DNA of 64,000 bases, taken from Litoreibacter ascidiaceicola. Lineage in GTDB: Bacteria; Pseudomonadota; Alphaproteobacteria; Rhodobacterales; Rhodobacteraceae. The first letter of the stretch is position 1. Each line of letters starts with the position of its first letter. Below the pieces are notes generated by a model. The model was not told the origin of the DNA and made no database searches. It was given only the letters and a program-made list of their open reading frames with translations. The stretch spans positions 496,001 to 560,000 of the forward strand of contig NZ_FQUV01000001.1 in assembly GCF_900129235.1 (NCBI RefSeq). The letters run 5' to 3'. Made by a program: the position numbers and the translations under genes. Positions 36,278 through 46,557 of this stretch are shown here, piece by piece.

Positions 36278-37282
36278 ATGAAAAATCCTCTCGTCGATCC
36301 GTTTCAGCGTGCCATCACCTATCTGCGCCTGTCCGTCACGGACCGCTGCGACTTTCGCTGCGTCTATTGCATGTCCGAGAACATGCAGTTTTTGCCCAAG
36401 AAAGAGCTGCTGACACTGGAAGAGTTGGACCGCCTGTGCACCGCGTTTATCGGTCTCGGCGTTGAAAAGCTGCGCATTACCGGCGGGGAGCCTTTGGTGC
36501 GGCGCGGAATCATGGGCTTTTTCGAAGGCATGGGGCGACATCTGGAAAGCGACGCGCTGAAAGAGCTGACGTTGACCACCAATGGCTCCCAGTTGGAAAA
36601 ATACGCGGCTGACCTGTATGCGGCTGGTGTGCGTCGGGTGAATATCTCGCTTGATACGCTGGACGAAAAAAAATTCGCCGAAATCACCCGCTGGGGCCGC
36701 CTGCCTCAAGTGCTGCGCGGCGTGGAAGCTGCATTGAAAGCAGGCCTCAAGGTCAAGATCAACGCCGTGGCGTTGAAAGGCTTCAACGAGGACGAGTTGT
36801 TCGATCTCGCCGCGTGGTGTGCCGATCTGGGGATGGACCTGACTTTTATCGAAGTGATGCCCATGGGCGATATCGGCAACGAAAACCGCATCGGGCAATT
36901 CTGGTCGCTGAACGATCTGCGCGCGACTTTGGCCGAACAGTTCACCCTGACCGACCTGTCGGATCGCACGGGCGGCCCTGCCCGTTATATGCGGCTTGAG
37001 GAGACCGGTCAGAGGATCGGCCTGATCACGCCGCTGTCCCACAATTTCTGCGAAAGCTGCAACCGCGTGCGGATCACCTGCACCGGTGAGATTTACACGT
37101 GCTTGGGCCAAGAAGGGAAATCCGATCTGCGCGGACCTTTGCGGTCCTCGGAAAGCGACGCCCCTCTGGAAGAGGCCATTCGCGCCGCGATTGGCCTGAA
37201 ACCCAAGGGCCACGATTTCGATTATTCCCGCCAAGAACTGGGCGGCCAGATGTCGAGGCATATGAGCCATACGGGTGGCTAA
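36278..37282 (+). CDS. moaA: GTP 3',8-cyclase MoaA (molybdenum cofactor biosynthesis)
   Basis: 334 residues. A radical SAM enzyme converting GTP to the cyclic intermediate of molybdopterin. The N-terminal cluster ligands are C24, C28 and C31 (CDFRCVYC) and [13 protein letters not shown] follows. The C-terminal second cluster motif is [18 protein letters not shown]. The C-terminus ends HMSHTGG, matching the functional Gly-Gly tail of MoaA. The ATG at 36278 gives the standard length; the frame is open far upstream through the antisense lipoprotein gene, but that is not coding. Confidence 0.95.
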   Translation: MKNPLVDPFQRAITYLRLSVTDRCDFRCVYCMSENMQFLPKKELLTLEELDRLCTAFIGLGVEKLRITGGEPLVRRGIMGFFEGMGRHLESDALKELTLTTNGSQLEKYAADLYAAGVRRVNISLDTLDEKKFAEITRWGRLPQVLRGVEAALKAGLKVKINAVALKGFNEDELFDLAAWCADLGMDLTFIEVMPMGDIGNENRIGQFWSLNDLRATLAEQFTLTDLSDRTGGPARYMRLEETGQRIGLITPLSHNFCESCNRVRITCTGEIYTCLGQEGKSDLRGPLRSSESDAPLEEAIRAAIGLKPKGHDFDYSRQELGGQMSRHMSHTGG

Positions 37283-37703
37283 GGTCTGGGTCGCGGGTTG
37301 GTTTAGTCTGTTTGCCGCTTGGCTTTTGCATGAAGTTGTCACCTTCGGCTTTTTTCATGGCTACCTGACCGGCGAGCGCCAACTGGGCTACGGCATCTAT
37401 CCCGCCAGCCTTGGTGGCATCATCATCGAAGCCTTGGTCATCTGCGCTGTTGGCGCAGCCTTGCTCGCTATAGTGAGTTTTTTGCTAAGATCGAACAGCT
37501 TGAGGTGGCCAGTTTTGGGTGCCGCGTGGCTAACCCTGTGTCTGTGGTCCTATTTTGAAACAGCGTTTGGATACCGTGGCGACTTCGGGGCTACTTGGTA
37601 CTGGCACGAGCCGTTTTGGGCGTTGATGTGGTCCCCGTGGCTCACGCCTTTGGCGACTTTGCTGGGCCTTATCCCTTTCCTCTGGTTCATACGAAAACCC
37701 TAA
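37275..37703 (+). CDS. Four-helix membrane protein downstream of moaA
   Basis: 142 residues starting with a GTG that overlaps the last codons of moaA by 8 bases. About four hydrophobic helices are predicted (residues 5-22, 42-68, 75-93 and 115-138). Aromatic loops ([29 protein letters not shown]) lie between the third and fourth. No family was recognised. Overlap with moaA suggests cotranscription rather than a molybdenum role. Confidence 0.65.
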   Translation: MAKVWVAGWFSLFAAWLLHEVVTFGFFHGYLTGERQLGYGIYPASLGGIIIEALVICAVGAALLAIVSFLLRSNSLRWPVLGAAWLTLCLWSYFETAFGYRGDFGATWYWHEPFWALMWSPWLTPLATLLGLIPFLWFIRKP

Positions 37704-37771
37704 GCCCGCTGGTCAGCGCTGTCGTCTTGTGGCACTGGATGTGACACACATTCCAAGAACCTCGGACCGTT

Positions 37772-38533
37772 ATGACCCTTTTCGAAATTCTGCTGCTCCT
37801 CTCTGCCGCCTTTGGCGCGGGTGTTCTGAACACCATTGCGGGTGGCGGCACGTTCCTGACCTTCCCCGCCCTCGTTTTCGTTGGCATCCCGCCGGTAGTG
37901 GCCAACGCGACCTCGACGGTCGCCGTGTTGCCCGGCTATCTGGGCGGAGCGCTCGGGTTTCGCAAAGAGGTCATGGAGTTCGACCGCAAGCAGCTGATCC
38001 GCCTGATCGGGATCGGGCTGCTCGGGGGGGCGGTTGGATCATTCCTGCTGCTGATCTCGTCGGACCGCGCGTTCTCGGCCCTTGTGCCGTTCTTGCTGTT
38101 GCTGGCCACGCTGGTTTTCCTGTTCGGCGCGCGCATCCGCGCATGGGCGGCCAAGCGATCGCAATCGGTCACGCCGTTTGGCTTTGTCGGCATGTTCGCG
38201 GTGTCGACCTATGGCGGCTACTTCAACGGCGGGCTCGGGATCATTCTGCTGGCGCTGTTCTCGCTGTGGGGGATGACGAATATCCACCAGATGAACGGGC
38301 TGAAAACCGCGATGAGCTTTATTCTATCCATGATCTCGGTCGCAATCTTCGCGGGTGCAGGGATTATCGAGTGGCAAGCGGGCCTGATGATGATGGTCGC
38401 CTCCACCGCGGGGGGCTACGCGGGTGCGCCGATTTCCAAAGCGCTGCCAATGCCGGTCGTTCGCGCGATCGTCGCGACCGTCGGATTCGTGATGAGCGCG
38501 GTCTTTTTCTACCGTGTTTTCATCGCCGGATAG
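37772..38533 (+). CDS. TauE/SafE-family sulfite/sulfonate exporter-like permease
   Basis: 253 residues with eight predicted membrane helices in two homologous halves. The first half opens with FGAGVLNTIAGGGTFLTFPALVFVGIPPVVANATSTVAVLPGYLGG, the characteristic TauE/SafE repeat. The second half has the matching GYFNGGLGIILLALFSLWGM and ASTAGGYAGAPISKALP. Members export sulfite, sulfoacetate or other anions; the substrate here is unknown. The gene stands alone, with no sulfur-metabolism neighbours. Confidence 0.9.
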   Translation: MTLFEILLLLSAAFGAGVLNTIAGGGTFLTFPALVFVGIPPVVANATSTVAVLPGYLGGALGFRKEVMEFDRKQLIRLIGIGLLGGAVGSFLLLISSDRAFSALVPFLLLLATLVFLFGARIRAWAAKRSQSVTPFGFVGMFAVSTYGGYFNGGLGIILLALFSLWGMTNIHQMNGLKTAMSFILSMISVAIFAGAGIIEWQAGLMMMVASTAGGYAGAPISKALPMPVVRAIVATVGFVMSAVFFYRVFIAG

Positions 38534-38667
38534 CTCAGCGTTCCGCGAGTGTGAGTAAACCGTGTGGGCGGCGTGAATTACGCCTCCCGCCTATTTGCAG
38601 CACGAAAAACCCTCTCTATGCAAAGATTAAGGCACATCAATATTTCCGTGCCACTGGTTTTGTTTTT

Positions 38668-38913
38668 ATGGAGTTCTGTCTGATGGACAGCCTTGGGTTT
38701 CTTGCATACGGCTTCGTGCTTTTGTCAGCATCGACCAATGACATCCGCTGGCTGCGCGCCGCGTTGTTCGGGTCCAACCTGCTATTCATCGCTTATGGGT
38801 TCGCGTTGGAACTTATGCCGATCCTGTTGTTCAACCTGCTGCTTGGTGGCATCAACGGCTATCAGGCCTTCCGCGCATGGCGGCGGCCCGTCATGATCGT
38901 GCATCCGTCATAG
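38668..38913 (+). CDS. Small membrane protein, YgjV-like
   Basis: 81 codons from ATG 38668, or 76 from ATG 38683 (MDSLGFLAYG). Two to three hydrophobic segments (about 4-20, 30-46 and 48-64) are separated by STNDIRWLRAALFGSN, the pattern of YgjV-type small inner-membrane proteins. The C-terminus is basic (FRAWRRPV). The upstream 130 bases hold no clear promoter, but GGCAC/GTGCC arms flank an AT-rich stretch just before the gene. The frame continues upstream through the antisense of the TauE gene, which is not coding. Confidence 0.6.
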   Translation: MEFCLMDSLGFLAYGFVLLSASTNDIRWLRAALFGSNLLFIAYGFALELMPILLFNLLLGGINGYQAFRAWRRPVMIVHPS

Positions 38914-38943
38914 GCAGGCGGGGTCTCCCACGCCTGTGACAGC

Positions 38944-40104
38944 TCAGCTTGCCAAGCGTTGCTCCACGATTTCAGCCCACCAGCTGCATCCAGCCGGAAT
39001 AGCCTCGTCGTTGAAGTTGTATTCGGGGTGGTGGACGCTGGCGGTGTCGCCGTTGCCCACAAGGATATAGGCACCGGGGCGTTCTTCCAGCATGAAAGCG
39101 AAATCCTCGCCGCCCATGACCAAGGGCGCTTCCGCGCAATCGCCGGAAACTTTGGTTGCGACCGAGGCCGCGAATTCGGTCTGCTCCTCATGGTTCACCA
39201 TGACGGGATAGCCTTTGATGTAGTTCACCTCCACAGTGCCGCCAAAGGTCGTGGCCACGCCTTGTGCGATTTCCGGCAGGCGCTTGGCCGCCAGATCGCG
39301 CATTTCGGTGGACATGGTGCGGACGGTGCCTTTCAGGGTGACCGTCTCAGGGATCACATTGAACGCTTTGCTCTCGGTTTCGAAGCTGGTGACGGAGACG
39401 ACGATTTGTTGCACCGGATCGGCGTTGCGCGAGGCAATGGTTTGCAATGCCAGAACCAGATGCGACGCCATCACGGTGGTATCAATCGTTTCTTGCGGCT
39501 TGGCCGCATGCCCGCCACGGCCTTTGACGGTGAGCGTAAACGTGTCGGTCGCCGCGAAGAAAGCGCCAGGGCGGATCGCAAAGCTGCCGACAGGTTTGCC
39601 GGGCCAGTTGTGCATGCCGTAGACCTCGTCGATGGACCAGTGGTCCATCATCCCGTCCTCGCACATCTCGCGACCGCCGCCGCCGCCTTCTTCGGCGGGT
39701 TGGAAGATCACCACGACCGTGCCGTCAAAATTGCGTGTCTCGGACAGATATTTCGCAGCGCCCAGCAGCATCGCCGTGTGGCCATCATGCCCGCAGGCAT
39801 GCATCGCGCCGGGCGTTTTGGAGGCATAGTCCAGACCCGTCGCTTCTAGGATCGGCAGCGCATCCATGTCGGCGCGCAAACCGATAGTTTTGCCGGAGCT
39901 GTTCGACTTGCCCTTGATCACCCCGACGACACCCGTGCGCCCGATGCCCTCGACGACCTCGTCACAGCCAAACGCGCGGAGCTTTTCGGCCACAAGGGCG
40001 GAGGTCCGGTGGGTTTCAAACAGGATTTCAGGATTCTCGTGAATGTCACGACGCCATTCGGTGATTTCTGGCAAAAGTTCGGCAAAGCGGTTTTTGACGG
40101 GCAT
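38944..40104 (-). CDS. M20-family amidohydrolase (hippurate hydrolase/N-acyl amino acid amidohydrolase type)
   Basis: 386 residues. A zinc/manganese peptidase-like amidohydrolase. Metal ligands are visible in MHACGHDGHTAMLLG (about residue 100), PAEEGGGGGREM (Glu pair near 137), YGMHNWPG (His near 162) and the C-terminal VMGGEDFAFMLEERPGAYI. A dimerisation domain with GRGGHAAKPQETIDT lies between. It cleaves N-acyl or amide bonds of amino acid derivatives. It is monocistronic, with its stop 30 bases from the convergent small membrane protein gene. Confidence 0.9.
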   Translation of the reverse strand: MPVKNRFAELLPEITEWRRDIHENPEILFETHRTSALVAEKLRAFGCDEVVEGIGRTGVVGVIKGKSNSSGKTIGLRADMDALPILEATGLDYASKTPGAMHACGHDGHTAMLLGAAKYLSETRNFDGTVVVIFQPAEEGGGGGREMCEDGMMDHWSIDEVYGMHNWPGKPVGSFAIRPGAFFAATDTFTLTVKGRGGHAAKPQETIDTTVMASHLVLALQTIASRNADPVQQIVVSVTSFETESKAFNVIPETVTLKGTVRTMSTEMRDLAAKRLPEIAQGVATTFGGTVEVNYIKGYPVMVNHEEQTEFAASVATKVSGDCAEAPLVMGGEDFAFMLEERPGAYILVGNGDTASVHHPEYNFNDEAIPAGCSWWAEIVEQRLAS

Positions 40105-40174
40105 GGGAGTGTCTCCTGATTGGACTCACTGGCCAGACTGCCTGCCTTGTTCCGTCCCTGCAAGTCACGTTCGC

Positions 40175-40681
40175 TCAGTTGCGGGCAGGCACATCGCCCC
40201 AAGAAACGTCTTCGAGCAGCAGATCGTCAACCGCATCACCGTGCAGAACGGAGACGTCGCCAGTGGTCTCCAGTATCACCGCGCGCACCTTTGACAATTC
40301 CAGTGCATTGGCCTCCCGCAACTTGCCTATCAGCTCCGCGCGGGTAACACGGGTTCGTTGGAGATTGGCCTCCAGTATTTCCCCGTCATACATCAGGAAC
40401 ACCGGCGGGTTGTCGAGCGCGTCGCCCCAACCGAAGCGCTCTCGCAGGCGCGCAAGCGCGTGGCGCAGCGCGAACAGGAACACCAGCGCCACTGGACCGA
40501 TCCAAACGGGCGTCGAGGTGCTGGTCATAATGAAGGCGAGGATCGACCCTATCGCCACCGTCAACGCAAAGTCGAAACCTGCCATTTTCGAGAATGACCG
40601 CAAGCCATTGATCCGAACCAGCGCGACGATCACCACAATGGATATTGCCGCGCGCATCAAAAGTTCCAGCGTCGTGCTCAT
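40175..40681 (-). CDS. DUF421 (YetF-like) membrane protein
   Basis: 168 residues. Three membrane helices (about residues 7-25, 32-52 and 57-75) are followed by a soluble C-terminal YetF/DUF421 domain (DNPPVFLMYDGEILEANLQRTRVTRAELIGKLREANALELSKVRAVILETTGDVSVL), which fits the family well. The start MSTTLELLMRAA overlaps the upstream gene as ATGA; a much longer reading to 40900 lies antisense-like inside that gene. The function is unknown. Confidence 0.85.
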   Translation of the reverse strand: MSTTLELLMRAAISIVVIVALVRINGLRSFSKMAGFDFALTVAIGSILAFIMTSTSTPVWIGPVALVFLFALRHALARLRERFGWGDALDNPPVFLMYDGEILEANLQRTRVTRAELIGKLREANALELSKVRAVILETTGDVSVLHGDAVDDLLLEDVSWGDVPARN

Positions 40682-41316
40682 GACTTCTCTCCCCGTGCTT
40701 GTCGGGCTCTTTGAATGAATATGACCGACAAAAGTATAACAAAAGCGCAGGCGATACCGCCCAAAGCGCGTTCGTAAAGTCCGTCTATTCCCGTTGGCAA
40801 AAAGAAGAACACCGGCGCCGACACTGCCCAAATCCCTGCAAGAACGAAGCACGAAACCTTCGCCCATGAGGCGTGGCACCCTGCCCCCGACGCCATGCAC
40901 AGCGGGGCAAGCAGGAAGAAGATACCCAACCCGTAAACAAGGTAGATATGGATAACCACGCCATCGCTGTCGCCATCGCCGTATTCGTTGCGCGCGCCGA
41001 CGATAATGACCAACGCGGCAAGGGCAGCGAGGCTCAGGATGCCGACGGACCAGCCGACATTACCCAAATGGGCATGCGACGCCGCAAGCGCCGTCGCCAT
41101 TAGTCCAATGGCAAATCCGTACAGGCCGACATCCATAATAATCTCGCCCTCGCCCGCCGCCAAGTCGGAGATGGTATCAGCAATCCAGTCATGATTTGGA
41201 ACGAAATAAGGACCCATGATGGTCGCGGAGATTAGCGAGACGCAGCCCAGCAGGCCCAGAACGCCAAGGCAGAAGAGGAGATGGGGGCGCTCGGTGCCGT
41301 ATTTCTGCTTGTCCAT
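40678..41316 (-). CDS. DUF998-like multi-pass membrane protein
   Basis: 212 residues with six predicted membrane helices and short loops. The pattern PNHDWIADTISDLAAGEGEIIMDVGLYGFAI in the first large loop is typical of DUF998 proteins. The start MDKQKYGTERPH at 41316 is preferred over an ATG five codons earlier. It is coupled to the DUF421 gene by ATGA, so the two probably form a membrane-protein pair of unknown role. Confidence 0.78.
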   Translation of the reverse strand: MDKQKYGTERPHLLFCLGVLGLLGCVSLISATIMGPYFVPNHDWIADTISDLAAGEGEIIMDVGLYGFAIGLMATALAASHAHLGNVGWSVGILSLAALAALVIIVGARNEYGDGDSDGVVIHIYLVYGLGIFFLLAPLCMASGAGCHASWAKVSCFVLAGIWAVSAPVFFFLPTGIDGLYERALGGIACAFVILLSVIFIQRARQARGEKS

Positions 41317-41383
41317 CACGCCACCTCGCATTTTCGTCTGCTAAGACAACGCCGAGCCGGGCAGTTTGGTTGCAAAGATGCGT

Positions 41384-42535
41384 TCAGCTTGCCAGATGGT
41401 CCACCAATTTCGCCATGAACGCCTGCCCCGCCTCAAACTGCGAGACTTCAAGAAACTCGTTGGGCTGGTGGGCTTGGGCGATATCGCCGGGGCCGCAGAT
41501 GATGGCGGAGTAGTCTTTTTCCTGAAACTGACCCGCCTCGGTGCCGTAGCTGACCACATGGGAGGCGTTGTCACCTGTAAGCTGGCGTACCAGACGTTCG
41601 GCCTCGCCGTCCTGTTCAGGTTGGAGCGGCGGCACATGAAACCGTTGGGTGATCTCGATACGGGTTTCGGGAACCACCGCTTGCATCAAGGCTTCGACCT
41701 CTTCCACGCGGGCGAACAGCGCGTCGCGATAGGTGTTGATGTCGTCACCGGGAACCAAGCGGAAGTCGATGCCAAACTCGCAATCCTTGGCGGTGATGTT
41801 ATGCGCGGTGCCGCCCCAGATTTTACCGGTGTGCAGGGTGGTGAACGGCGGATCAAACTGTGCGGCAAGCGCCGACGGTGTTGCCGCGATATTGGCGTCG
41901 TTTATCTGATTGGCCCATTCGATCAGCTTCACGCCATACATGATGGCGTTGACGCCCGTATGCAGCAGGGAGGAATGGACCTCAAACCCGTGCACATGAA
42001 TCCACCAGCCATAACCGCCCTTGTGGCCGGACACGGCTTTCATCATCGACGGCTCCCCCACCACCACGGCACCCGCGGCGGGCAGATGCTTGCGCATTTC
42101 CGCGATCATCGGCGGGGCGCCAAGACAGCCCACCTCCTCGTCATAGCTAAGTGCGATTTGCAAAGGCCGCTTCACGCCACGCTTCAGGGCCAATGGAACG
42201 GCGGCCAAGGCCAGCGCATCAAACCCCTTCATATCGCAGGTCCCGCGCCCGTAAAGCTTGCCGTCTTTTTCGACCACGGTGAACGGATCGGTGTCCCATG
42301 CCTGCCCCTCGACGGGGACCACATCGGTATGGCCCGACAGTACGACGCCGCCCTCAACTTCGGGGCCAACATTGGCATAAAGCGACGCCTTGTTGCCCTC
42401 GTCATTATAGACGCGGGTGGCGGAAACGCCGTGACCTTTCAGGTAGTCCTCCACCCAGTCGATCAGATCCAGATTGCTGACATTGCTGACCGTTTGAAAT
42501 GACACCAGTTTGTCTAGAATGGCGCGTGCGTCCAT
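41384..42535 (-). CDS. argE: Acetylornithine deacetylase (M20 family)
   Basis: 383 residues. The metal ligands are VVLSGHTDVVPV (His near residue 72), YGRGTCDMKGFDALA (Asp near 104) and LSYDEEVGCLGAPPMI (Glu pair near 136). The HNITAKDCEFGIDFRLVPG segment belongs to the lid domain and SYGTEAGQFQ to the substrate pocket. It removes acetate from N-acetylornithine, or serves as a related deacylase. ATG 42535 gives the family length. It is divergent from the peptide transporter, with a 209-base gap containing no other gene. Confidence 0.9.
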   Translation of the reverse strand: MDARAILDKLVSFQTVSNVSNLDLIDWVEDYLKGHGVSATRVYNDEGNKASLYANVGPEVEGGVVLSGHTDVVPVEGQAWDTDPFTVVEKDGKLYGRGTCDMKGFDALALAAVPLALKRGVKRPLQIALSYDEEVGCLGAPPMIAEMRKHLPAAGAVVVGEPSMMKAVSGHKGGYGWWIHVHGFEVHSSLLHTGVNAIMYGVKLIEWANQINDANIAATPSALAAQFDPPFTTLHTGKIWGGTAHNITAKDCEFGIDFRLVPGDDINTYRDALFARVEEVEALMQAVVPETRIEITQRFHVPPLQPEQDGEAERLVRQLTGDNASHVVSYGTEAGQFQEKDYSAIICGPGDIAQAHQPNEFLEVSQFEAGQAFMAKLVDHLAS

Positions 42536-42744
42536 GAGGGCGTCCTTTGCTGGGCGAGGGTTTACCGAGTGGAGGGTGATCCTCGCGTGGCAAAGCGTCA
42601 AGGCCCGTGCTCAAGATTTCGACATCGACGGCGGAGGCGCGCGCGCGTCCCAGAAAAACCGTTGCCAGACGAAATTCTAGTGTTAACCTCAATCCTTAAG
42701 GTGAGCATTGGAGGCTACCGGTGCCGCTTCACAGGGGGAATTGA

Positions 42745-43761
42745 ATGCCAGACGGGCCCGCGCCAGTCCAAGAACCCGTGCTTGATGTACGGAGCCTTAA
42801 GACCGTTTTCAAAACCCGCTCCGGTGAGGTTCACGCCGTAAACGACGTCAGCTTCGACGTGCGTCCCGGTGAGTTGCTGGGTGTTGTGGGCGAAAGCGGG
42901 TCTGGCAAATCGGTGACGATGATGTCGCTGATCGGGCTGCTGCCCTCGCCCCCGGCAGACATTCGCGGCGGTCAGGTTCTGTTTGACGGCAACGACCTTC
43001 TCGCCACCGATGCCGAGACCCTGCGCAAGGTGCGCGGCGGACGAATCGGCTTCGTGTTTCAGGACCCGATGACCTCGCTCAACCCGGTGTTCAATGTCGG
43101 CTTCCAGATCATGGAGCCTCTGCGCAGACATATGGGCATGACGAAAGCGCAGGCGCGCCTTCGGGCCTGCGAATTGTTGGAACTCGTCGGCATTCCGGAT
43201 GCGTCGCGCCGCCTGAAAGACTACCCGCACCAGTTTTCCGGCGGGATGCGCCAGCGGGTGATGATCGCGATTGCACTGGCGTGCGATCCGAAAGTTCTGA
43301 TCGCGGACGAGCCGACGACCGCGCTGGACGTGACCATTCAGGCGCAGATCATCGAGCTGGTCAAAGACCTGCGCGAAAAACTGGGAATGGCGATCATCTG
43401 GATCACCCACGACCTTGGCGTCATCGCAGGCATCGCCGACCGTGTCATGGTGATGTATGCGGGCCAAGTGGTCGAACAGGCCCCGACGCGGGAGCTGTTT
43501 GGCAACCCGCAACACCCCTATACCCGTGCGCTTCTGGAAACGATCCCGACTGTGCGCGGCGCGCGCCCCGAGAAACTGAACGTGATCCAAGGCCAGCCGC
43601 CCATTCTGGGTGCGGCCCCGAGCGCCTGCCCCTTCCGCGATCGTTGCGCGTTCCGATTTGACCGCTGCGACCGCGAAAATCCCGTGCGCATCCCCGCAGG
43701 CCCCGGCCATGACGCCGCGTGCTTCTACGATTTCAACACGGGAGGACCGCGCGGTGCTTGA
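42745..43761 (+). CDS. Oligopeptide ABC transporter ATP-binding protein (DppD/OppD type)
   Basis: 338 residues. Walker A is [12 protein letters not shown] (about residue 49), the Q-loop [13 protein letters not shown] near 100, the signature FSGGMRQR near 163, Walker [13 protein letters not shown] near 186 and the H-loop WITHDLGV near 220. The C-terminal oligopeptide-transporter domain contains cysteines in [25 protein letters not shown] precedes the ATG by 6 bases. It is the first gene of a five-gene operon. Confidence 0.93.
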   Translation: MPDGPAPVQEPVLDVRSLKTVFKTRSGEVHAVNDVSFDVRPGELLGVVGESGSGKSVTMMSLIGLLPSPPADIRGGQVLFDGNDLLATDAETLRKVRGGRIGFVFQDPMTSLNPVFNVGFQIMEPLRRHMGMTKAQARLRACELLELVGIPDASRRLKDYPHQFSGGMRQRVMIAIALACDPKVLIADEPTTALDVTIQAQIIELVKDLREKLGMAIIWITHDLGVIAGIADRVMVMYAGQVVEQAPTRELFGNPQHPYTRALLETIPTVRGARPEKLNVIQGQPPILGAAPSACPFRDRCAFRFDRCDRENPVRIPAGPGHDAACFYDFNTGGPRGA

Positions 43762-44749
43762 CGAGCCGAAGCAACCCCTTGTCCGTGTCGACAATTTGAA
43801 GATGCATTTCCCGATCTTCGGCGGGTTGCTGCGCAGACGGACTGGTGAAGTGAAAGCTGTCGACGGCATCTCCTTCGACATCTTCGAGGGGGAAACCCTC
43901 GGATTGGTTGGCGAATCCGGTTGCGGGAAATCCACGGTAGGCCGCTCGGTGCTACGGCTCTACGAGGTCACCGACGGCTCGGTGACCATCGACGGGCGTG
44001 ACATTGCCCATGCCCCACCTGAAGAGCTGCGCCAGATGCGCACCCAGATGCAGATGATCTTCCAAGACCCGCAGGCGTCGTTGAACCCGCGCATGAAGGT
44101 GTCCGAGATTATCGCGGAGCCGCTGCGCGAGCATCACGCAGGCACCGCCACCGAGCGCCGCCAACGGGTGTTGGAGCTGATGGATCAGGTGGGCTTGAAC
44201 CGCGACTTTGCCAACCGCTATCCACACGAGTTTTCCGGCGGCCAGCGCCAGCGGATCGGTATCGCCCGCGCGCTTGCTCTGAACCCGAAATTCATCGTGT
44301 GCGACGAGCCGATTGCCGCATTGGACGTGTCCATTCAAGCGCAGGTGGTCAACCTGCTGGAAGAGTTGCAAAACGAGCTGGGGCTGACCTATCTGTTCAT
44401 CTCCCACGATCTGTCGATGGTACGCCACATCGCCGACCGCGTGGCGGTCATGTATCTGGGCCGCATCGTCGAGCTGGCCCCGCGCGACGCGCTGTATGAC
44501 GACCCGCTGCACCCGTATACCAAGGCCCTGCTCAGTGCGGTGCCAGAGCCAGACCCTGCGATTGAGGAGAAGGTTGAACGGATCATTCTGACAGGCGATG
44601 TCCCGTCGCCGTCGAACCCGCCGCAAGGCTGCAACTTTTGTACCCGCTGCCCTGCGGTCATGGATATTTGCAAACGCGACGAGCCGGAGTTTCGAGAGGT
44701 TCAACCGGGCCGTTTCGTCGCCTGTCACCACTTTAACGACATCATATAG
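43754..44749 (+). CDS. Oligopeptide ABC transporter ATP-binding protein (DppF/OppF type)
   Basis: 331 residues from a GTG at 43754 (VLDEPKQP), supported by GGGAGG 8 bases upstream. The gene overlaps its neighbour by 8 bases. Walker A is [13 protein letters not shown], the signature [15 protein letters not shown], Walker [12 protein letters not shown] and the H-loop FISHDLSMV. The C-terminus has [21 protein letters not shown]. It pairs with the upstream ATPase to drive peptide or related uptake. Confidence 0.93.
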   Translation: MLDEPKQPLVRVDNLKMHFPIFGGLLRRRTGEVKAVDGISFDIFEGETLGLVGESGCGKSTVGRSVLRLYEVTDGSVTIDGRDIAHAPPEELRQMRTQMQMIFQDPQASLNPRMKVSEIIAEPLREHHAGTATERRQRVLELMDQVGLNRDFANRYPHEFSGGQRQRIGIARALALNPKFIVCDEPIAALDVSIQAQVVNLLEELQNELGLTYLFISHDLSMVRHIADRVAVMYLGRIVELAPRDALYDDPLHPYTKALLSAVPEPDPAIEEKVERIILTGDVPSPSNPPQGCNFCTRCPAVMDICKRDEPEFREVQPGRFVACHHFNDII

Positions 44750-44804
44750 AGCGTTGTAAAAACGCCGAAAGAGGCTCCATGAGCACCCAACAAGGAGAAA
44801 CGAC

Positions 44805-46520
44805 ATGAAACTCAAGACAGCCCTGATGGGCGCCGCAGCATCGCTGGCCGTTGTGCCGATGGCGATGGCAGACGGCCACGAAGGAGAGCGCGGCCGCGAC
44901 GGCCAGCTCAACATCATCTATTGGCAAGCCCCCTCCACGTTGAACCCGTATCTGTCGGGCGGCACGAAAGAGGTGGAGAGTGCCTCGCTCGTCCTCGAAA
45001 GCCTCGCCCGCTTCGACAACACCGGCGCACTGATCCCGTCGCTGGCGGAAAGCATCCCGACCATCGAGAATGGCGGCATTTCCGAAGATCTGAAGACGAT
45101 CACATGGAAGCTGAAAGATGGTGTGATGTGGTCCGATGGAACTCCGGTCACCTCGGAAGACGCGATCTTCTCGTGGAAATACTGCACCGACGAGAATTCC
45201 GGCTGCGCCCAAGCCAGTTATTTCGACGGCGTGGAAAACATGGAAGCGGTGGACGCGCAAACGGTGAAGATCACCTTCAACGCCCCCAAACCATTCCCTT
45301 ATACCGCGCTGGTCGGCGCTGAAAGTCCGGTCATTCAAGCCGCGCAATTCGCCGAATGCCTTGGCGCACGTGCGCCGGAATGCACGGATGCCAATTTCGG
45401 CCCTATCGGCACCGGACCGTTCAAGGTGGACGAATTCAAGCCGAACGACGTAATCCAGTTCTCGGCCAATGAGAACTACCGCGAAGCCGGCAAACCTGCC
45501 TTTGCGACTGTACTGTTTAAAGGCGGCGGCGACGCGGCGGCGGCGGCCCGCTCCGTGCTGGAAACCGGCGAGTTCGACTATGCCTGGAACCTGCAAATCG
45601 ACCCGAACCTGCTGGCTAACATGGAATCGCAGGGCAAGGGCACCGTGGTCACCGCCTTCGGCACCTCGGTCGAGCGTATCCACGTGAACCAGACCAACCC
45701 CGATCCGGCGCTTGGTGACGAACGCGGGACGGTTGCGCATCCGCACCCGTTCCTGACCGATCCGGCAATCGGTAAGGCTTTGTCGATGGCGATTGACCGC
45801 GAATTGCTGGTCGAAGTCGGCTATGGCGCAGGCGGTCAGGTGACCTGCAACGTGCTCCCCGCACCAGAGGTTTACGCCTCCACCGCCAACGATGCCTGCA
45901 AGACGCAGGACATGGAAGGCGCGAAAAAAGTGCTGGCCGATGCAGGCTGGACCGCTGGCGGTGACGGCATTCTGACGAAAGATGGTAACCGACTGAGCAT
46001 CCTCTACCAGACCTCTACCAACGCTGTGCGTCAGGATGCGCAGGCGCTGATCAAGCAGTGGTGGAACGAGCTGGGCGTCGAGGTCGAGTTGCGCAACATC
46101 GACGGGTCGGTGTTTTTTGGTGGCGACCCATCCTCGCCTGACACGTTCCAGAAGTTCTTCGCGGATGTCGAGATGTACACGAACAACTTCGCAGGCGTGG
46201 ACCCCGAGGCCTACATGGCCAACTGGCGCTGTTCCGAAATCCCCTCGCCCGAGACCCAGTGGCAGGGTGCCAACATGCAGCGCTTCTGTAGCGAAGAGTA
46301 TGACGCCCTTGTGGACAAGCTGGCGACGACTGCCGGAATTGATGCCCGTGCGGCAATTGTAAAACAGCTGAACGATATGCTGATGCAAAGCTACTCGATC
46401 ATTCCACTCGTTCACCGCGGCGGCGTATCGGCGCATGCCAATACATTGGCCGGTGTCAAAATCACCGACTGGGATTCGGAGATGTGGAACATCGCCGACT
46501 GGTATCGCACCGGAAACTGA
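44805..46520 (+). CDS. ABC transporter substrate-binding protein, family 5
   Basis: 571 residues with a signal peptide ending PMAMADGHE (about residue 23), so it is a periplasmic binding protein. The family-5 pattern includes LTIIYWQAPSTLNPYL-type start, DGVMWSDGTPVTSEDAIFSWKY near residue 105, and TGPFKVDEFKPNDVIQFSANENYREAGKPAF near 205. The closest classes bind di- and oligopeptides, nickel or glutathione; the ligand cannot be told from sequence. AAGGAG sits 8 bases before the ATG. It lies third in the operon, after both ATPases. Confidence 0.92.
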   Translation: MKLKTALMGAAASLAVVPMAMADGHEGERGRDGQLNIIYWQAPSTLNPYLSGGTKEVESASLVLESLARFDNTGALIPSLAESIPTIENGGISEDLKTITWKLKDGVMWSDGTPVTSEDAIFSWKYCTDENSGCAQASYFDGVENMEAVDAQTVKITFNAPKPFPYTALVGAESPVIQAAQFAECLGARAPECTDANFGPIGTGPFKVDEFKPNDVIQFSANENYREAGKPAFATVLFKGGGDAAAAARSVLETGEFDYAWNLQIDPNLLANMESQGKGTVVTAFGTSVERIHVNQTNPDPALGDERGTVAHPHPFLTDPAIGKALSMAIDRELLVEVGYGAGGQVTCNVLPAPEVYASTANDACKTQDMEGAKKVLADAGWTAGGDGILTKDGNRLSILYQTSTNAVRQDAQALIKQWWNELGVEVELRNIDGSVFFGGDPSSPDTFQKFFADVEMYTNNFAGVDPEAYMANWRCSEIPSPETQWQGANMQRFCSEEYDALVDKLATTAGIDARAAIVKQLNDMLMQSYSIIPLVHRGGVSAHANTLAGVKITDWDSEMWNIADWYRTGN

Positions 46521-46525
46521 TCTGC

Positions 46526-46546
46526 GGGCGGGCACATAGTCCGCCC
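46526..46546 (+). other. First intercistronic hairpin after the binding-protein gene
   Basis: GGGCGG (46526-46531) pairs with CCGCCC (46541-46546) around a nine-base loop, 5 bases after the binding-protein stop codon. No U-tract follows, so it is more likely an mRNA 3'-end protector than a terminator. Confidence 0.5.
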
Positions 46547-46557
46547 CATGCAAAACT

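Noticed and set aside
38551-38605. Possible terminator after the TauE gene (GGCGGCGT with ACGCCTCCCGCC)
   Set aside because: The arms pair imperfectly and no U-tract follows on either strand.
37729-38667. Open frame overlapping the TauE gene in another frame
   Set aside because: The upstream part is Arg-rich shadow sequence; only the last 81 codons (from 38668) look like a real membrane protein.
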